Source: Actinomycetes bacterium (lineage in GTDB: Bacteria; Actinomycetota; Actinomycetes; Mycobacteriales; Mycobacteriaceae). Taken from it: a stretch of 7,091 nt of DNA. The stretch is from contig JAEZDV010000302.1 of the NCBI GenBank assembly GCA_023417985.1, positions 1-7,091 on the forward strand, in the 5' to 3' direction. A program made the position numbers and the translations under genes. The notes under the pieces are model-generated. The model did not search any database. It worked only from the letters and a program-made list of their open reading frames with translations, and had not been told where the DNA came from. This document shows positions 5,442 to 7,091 of the stretch, in pieces; position 1 is the stretch's first letter; the number at the start of each line of letters is the position of its first letter.

Positions 5442-6776
5442 ATGGCGGATTCACGCGACAAATCGGACGAAGCTCCCGTAGTCGCGCGCGAACTCGCAAT
5501 CGTCTGCCTGGTCGCTGCTGTTGCCGGCGCGCTGATCGGCTTCGTCGGAGGAGCGTTCCGATGGTGTCTGCTGAGGGCTGACGCAGCACGGATCGATCTT
5601 CTGGGCTGGGCGCACGAGTTGCCCGGACCGGGATGGTTGATCCCGATGGGGGTCACGGCCGTCTGTGCCGCGATCGCGGCGTTGATAGTGCGCTGGGTGC
5701 CGTTCGCATCCGGTAGCGGTATTCAGCATGTCGAGGCCGTCTCCCGCGGCGAGGTCGACCCACCGCAATTCCGGATATTGCCTGCGACGTTGGTGGGCGG
5801 CGTCCTCAGCATCGGGTCGGGTCTCGTGCTCGGACGTGAAGGCCCCATCGTGCACATGGGCGCAGTCGCAGGGGCCGAGACAGCTCGCCGCGCGGGGATG
5901 AACGCCGATCACCAGCGACTCCTGCAGACGTCGGTATCCGGCGCGGGACTGGCGGTCGCGTTCAATGCGCCCATCGGTGGCGCGCTGTTCGTCTTCGAGG
6001 AAGTCATGCACTCGTTCCGGCTCCGGACTGTGGTGCCGGTTCTGGTGTCTGTCGCCGTCGGGGTCGCGTGCTCCCGTCTTGTCGTCGGAGATTCGCCTGA
6101 CTTCTCGGTCGGCCCGGTCGATCCCCCCTCGATCACCCTTCTCCCGGTGTTCGTCGTGTTCGGTCTCCTCACCGGAGTTCTCGGCGCTGCCTACAACCGT
6201 GCGGTGATGGGTTCACTGTCCGTTGTGGACGCTCTCCGCTCGGTCCCCTCGGTGGTGAAGGCCACTGCGATCGGAGGTGCCATCGGCTTGCTCTCCGCAG
6301 CCTCACCTCCTGCTACCGGCGGCGGCGACTCCCTGGTGCAGCACGTGCTGTCGGGCGGCGCGCTCGCGATCCCGCTCGTCGCGTTGTACGTCGCATTGCG
6401 CTTCGCCACGGGGCCCGTCTCGTATGCCGCGGGCACTCCGGGAGGTCTGTTCGCTCCGCTACTCGCACTCGGTGCGCTGTGGGGCGTGCTCTACGCGGGG
6501 ATCTGCCACGCAATAGTTCCCGGAATCGATTCCTCTGTTGCGGTGCCGATGGCAATCGTGGGAATGGCCTCGATGTTCAGTGCGACGGTGCGCGCACCCG
6601 TCACCGGCGCGGTCCTCGTCATGGAGATGACCGCGACGACCAGCGTCACCGTCCCGATGCTCGCAGCCGTCGCCGGGGCATTCGCCGTAGCACAGTTGAT
6701 GGGATCCTCGCCGATCTACGACAGCCTGAGAGAACGCATGCTCGCGCAACTGCACCACCCCCCACGTGGAGACTGA
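5442..6776 (+). CDS. ClC family chloride/proton exchanger
   Basis: A 444-residue polytopic membrane protein of the length of bacterial ClC (EriC) proteins without CBS domains. All anion-path signatures are present: GSGIQHVE (91-98), with the Ser that lines the central chloride site; GREGPIVHMG (131-140), with gating glutamate E133; GGLFAP (334-339); and a Tyr (Y426, in SSPIYDSL) where the inner-gate tyrosine of E. coli ClC-ec1 is found. ALFVFEE (181-187) keeps the glutamate pair that carries the internal proton glutamate of exchangers, so two-to-one Cl-/H+ exchange is more likely than a passive channel. The first motif has Gln where ClC-ec1 has Pro. Exchangers of this type help in acid stress and in charge balance. 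The start is set by GGAG five bases before ATG. The last 131 bases are also read on the other strand as the end of dprA. Confidence 0.93.
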   Translation: MADSRDKSDEAPVVARELAIVCLVAAVAGALIGFVGGAFRWCLLRADAARIDLLGWAHELPGPGWLIPMGVTAVCAAIAALIVRWVPFASGSGIQHVEAVSRGEVDPPQFRILPATLVGGVLSIGSGLVLGREGPIVHMGAVAGAETARRAGMNADHQRLLQTSVSGAGLAVAFNAPIGGALFVFEEVMHSFRLRTVVPVLVSVAVGVACSRLVVGDSPDFSVGPVDPPSITLLPVFVVFGLLTGVLGAAYNRAVMGSLSVVDALRSVPSVVKATAIGGAIGLLSAASPPATGGGDSLVQHVLSGGALAIPLVALYVALRFATGPVSYAAGTPGGLFAPLLALGALWGVLYAGICHAIVPGIDSSVAVPMAIVGMASMFSATVRAPVTGAVLVMEMTATTSVTVPMLAAVAGAFAVAQLMGSSPIYDSLRERMLAQLHHPPRGD

Positions 6777-7091
6777 CATCCGGCCCTGGTGAGGTTCGCG
6801 CACGCCGCCAGCCACCGTCCACCAGAACCACGAGCCCGTCCAGCTCGAGCAATGTCAACGCCGCACGCACCTGCTCGACCGGCACACCCGCCGACTCCGC
6901 CAAGACCGACGGAGTGCAACTGCCCGTGGCCGGAAAAGCCTCGTACACAAGAGAACTCTCCCTTGACAAGCCATCGAGATCGCGGCGGAACAACGCATCA
7001 CGTCCGTCGTCACGCCCGAGCAGCGGACCGCATTCCTCCACGACCTCGTGCGCACTGCCCACCAGACGCGCTTCACCTTCCCGGATCATCC
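6646..7091 (-). CDS. dprA: DNA-processing protein DprA, C-terminal part (partial)
   Basis: The frame is open to the window edge, so the start and most of the Rossmann core are missing. The visible part begins MIREGEARLVGSAHEVVEECG, the end of the DprA Rossmann domain as seen in actinobacteria. It continues into the winged-helix domain LSRESSLVYEAFPATGSCTPSVLAESAGVPVEQVRAALTLLELDGLVVLVDGGWRRAR (7-bit helix-turn-helix region, about bases 6796-6970). DprA binds incoming single-stranded DNA and loads RecA in transformation; its role in non-competent actinobacteria is unclear. Family members usually end soon after the GGWRxAR strand. Here about 49 further residues follow (6649-6795), basic and Ser/Arg-rich, mostly antisense to the conserved end of the ClC gene. 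That suggests a lost native stop. In M. tuberculosis dprA lies next to viuB on the same strand, which supports the identity. Confidence 0.85.
   Translation of the reverse strand, partial: MIREGEARLVGSAHEVVEECGPLLGRDDGRDALFRRDLDGLSRESSLVYEAFPATGSCTPSVLAESAGVPVEQVRAALTLLELDGLVVLVDGGWRRARTSPGPDVSLHVGGGAVARACVLSGCRRSARIPSTVLRRMPRRRLRASGR

Noticed and set aside
4823..5581. 252-codon plus-strand open frame across the small gene and the ClC start
   Set aside because: It is out of frame with both better candidates, highly Arg/His-rich and lacks a start signal.
1..7091. A new defence or secretion gene cluster
   Set aside because: The genes are single housekeeping or transport functions on alternating strands with separate signals; nothing shows a shared operon or an undescribed multi-gene system.

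Overview
The window reads as ordinary chromosome from a GC-rich Actinomycetota of the Mycobacteriales, most likely a Rhodococcus-like genus. The grounds are the very high GC with GC-rich third positions, an ESX-type (EspI-like) MinD/ParA ATPase, GTG starts, leaderless-looking promoters and an iron box of DtxR/IdeR type. The minus-strand order dprA, viuB-like, xerC also matches, as I remember it, the order in Mycobacterium tuberculosis (Rv2896c, Rv2895c, Rv2894c). The genus is inference; no marker RNA is present.

Layout from left to right: the last 61 codons of an ATP-dependent DNA ligase (+, to 187); an EspI/MinD-like ATPase (-, 232-1641); tyrosine recombinase xerC (-, 1771-2709); a divergent Bcr/CflA-type MFS drug exporter (+, 2770-3981); a long bidirectional hairpin terminator (4000-4054); a siderophore-interacting FAD reductase (-, 4062-4844) with an iron box at its ribosome binding site; a divergent 93-residue conserved-looking protein of unknown function (+, 4944-5225); a ClC chloride/proton exchanger (+, 5442-6776); and the C-terminal part of dprA (-, 6646 to the window edge), whose reading frame runs about 130 bases into the end of the ClC gene on the opposite strand.

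The minus-strand genes form a skeleton of DNA-processing and iron genes (DprA loads RecA on incoming single strands, XerC resolves chromosome dimers, the SIP protein releases iron from siderophores). Three plus-strand genes (MFS, small protein, ClC) sit between them as independent transcription units with their own start signals and hairpins. I see no rRNA, tRNA, CRISPR array, insertion sequence or phage gene. I do not see a convincing new multi-gene system. The points most worth checking are the ESX-type ATPase standing with no ESX gene in view, the dprA/ClC tail-to-tail overlap, and the iron box covering the viuB-like start region.
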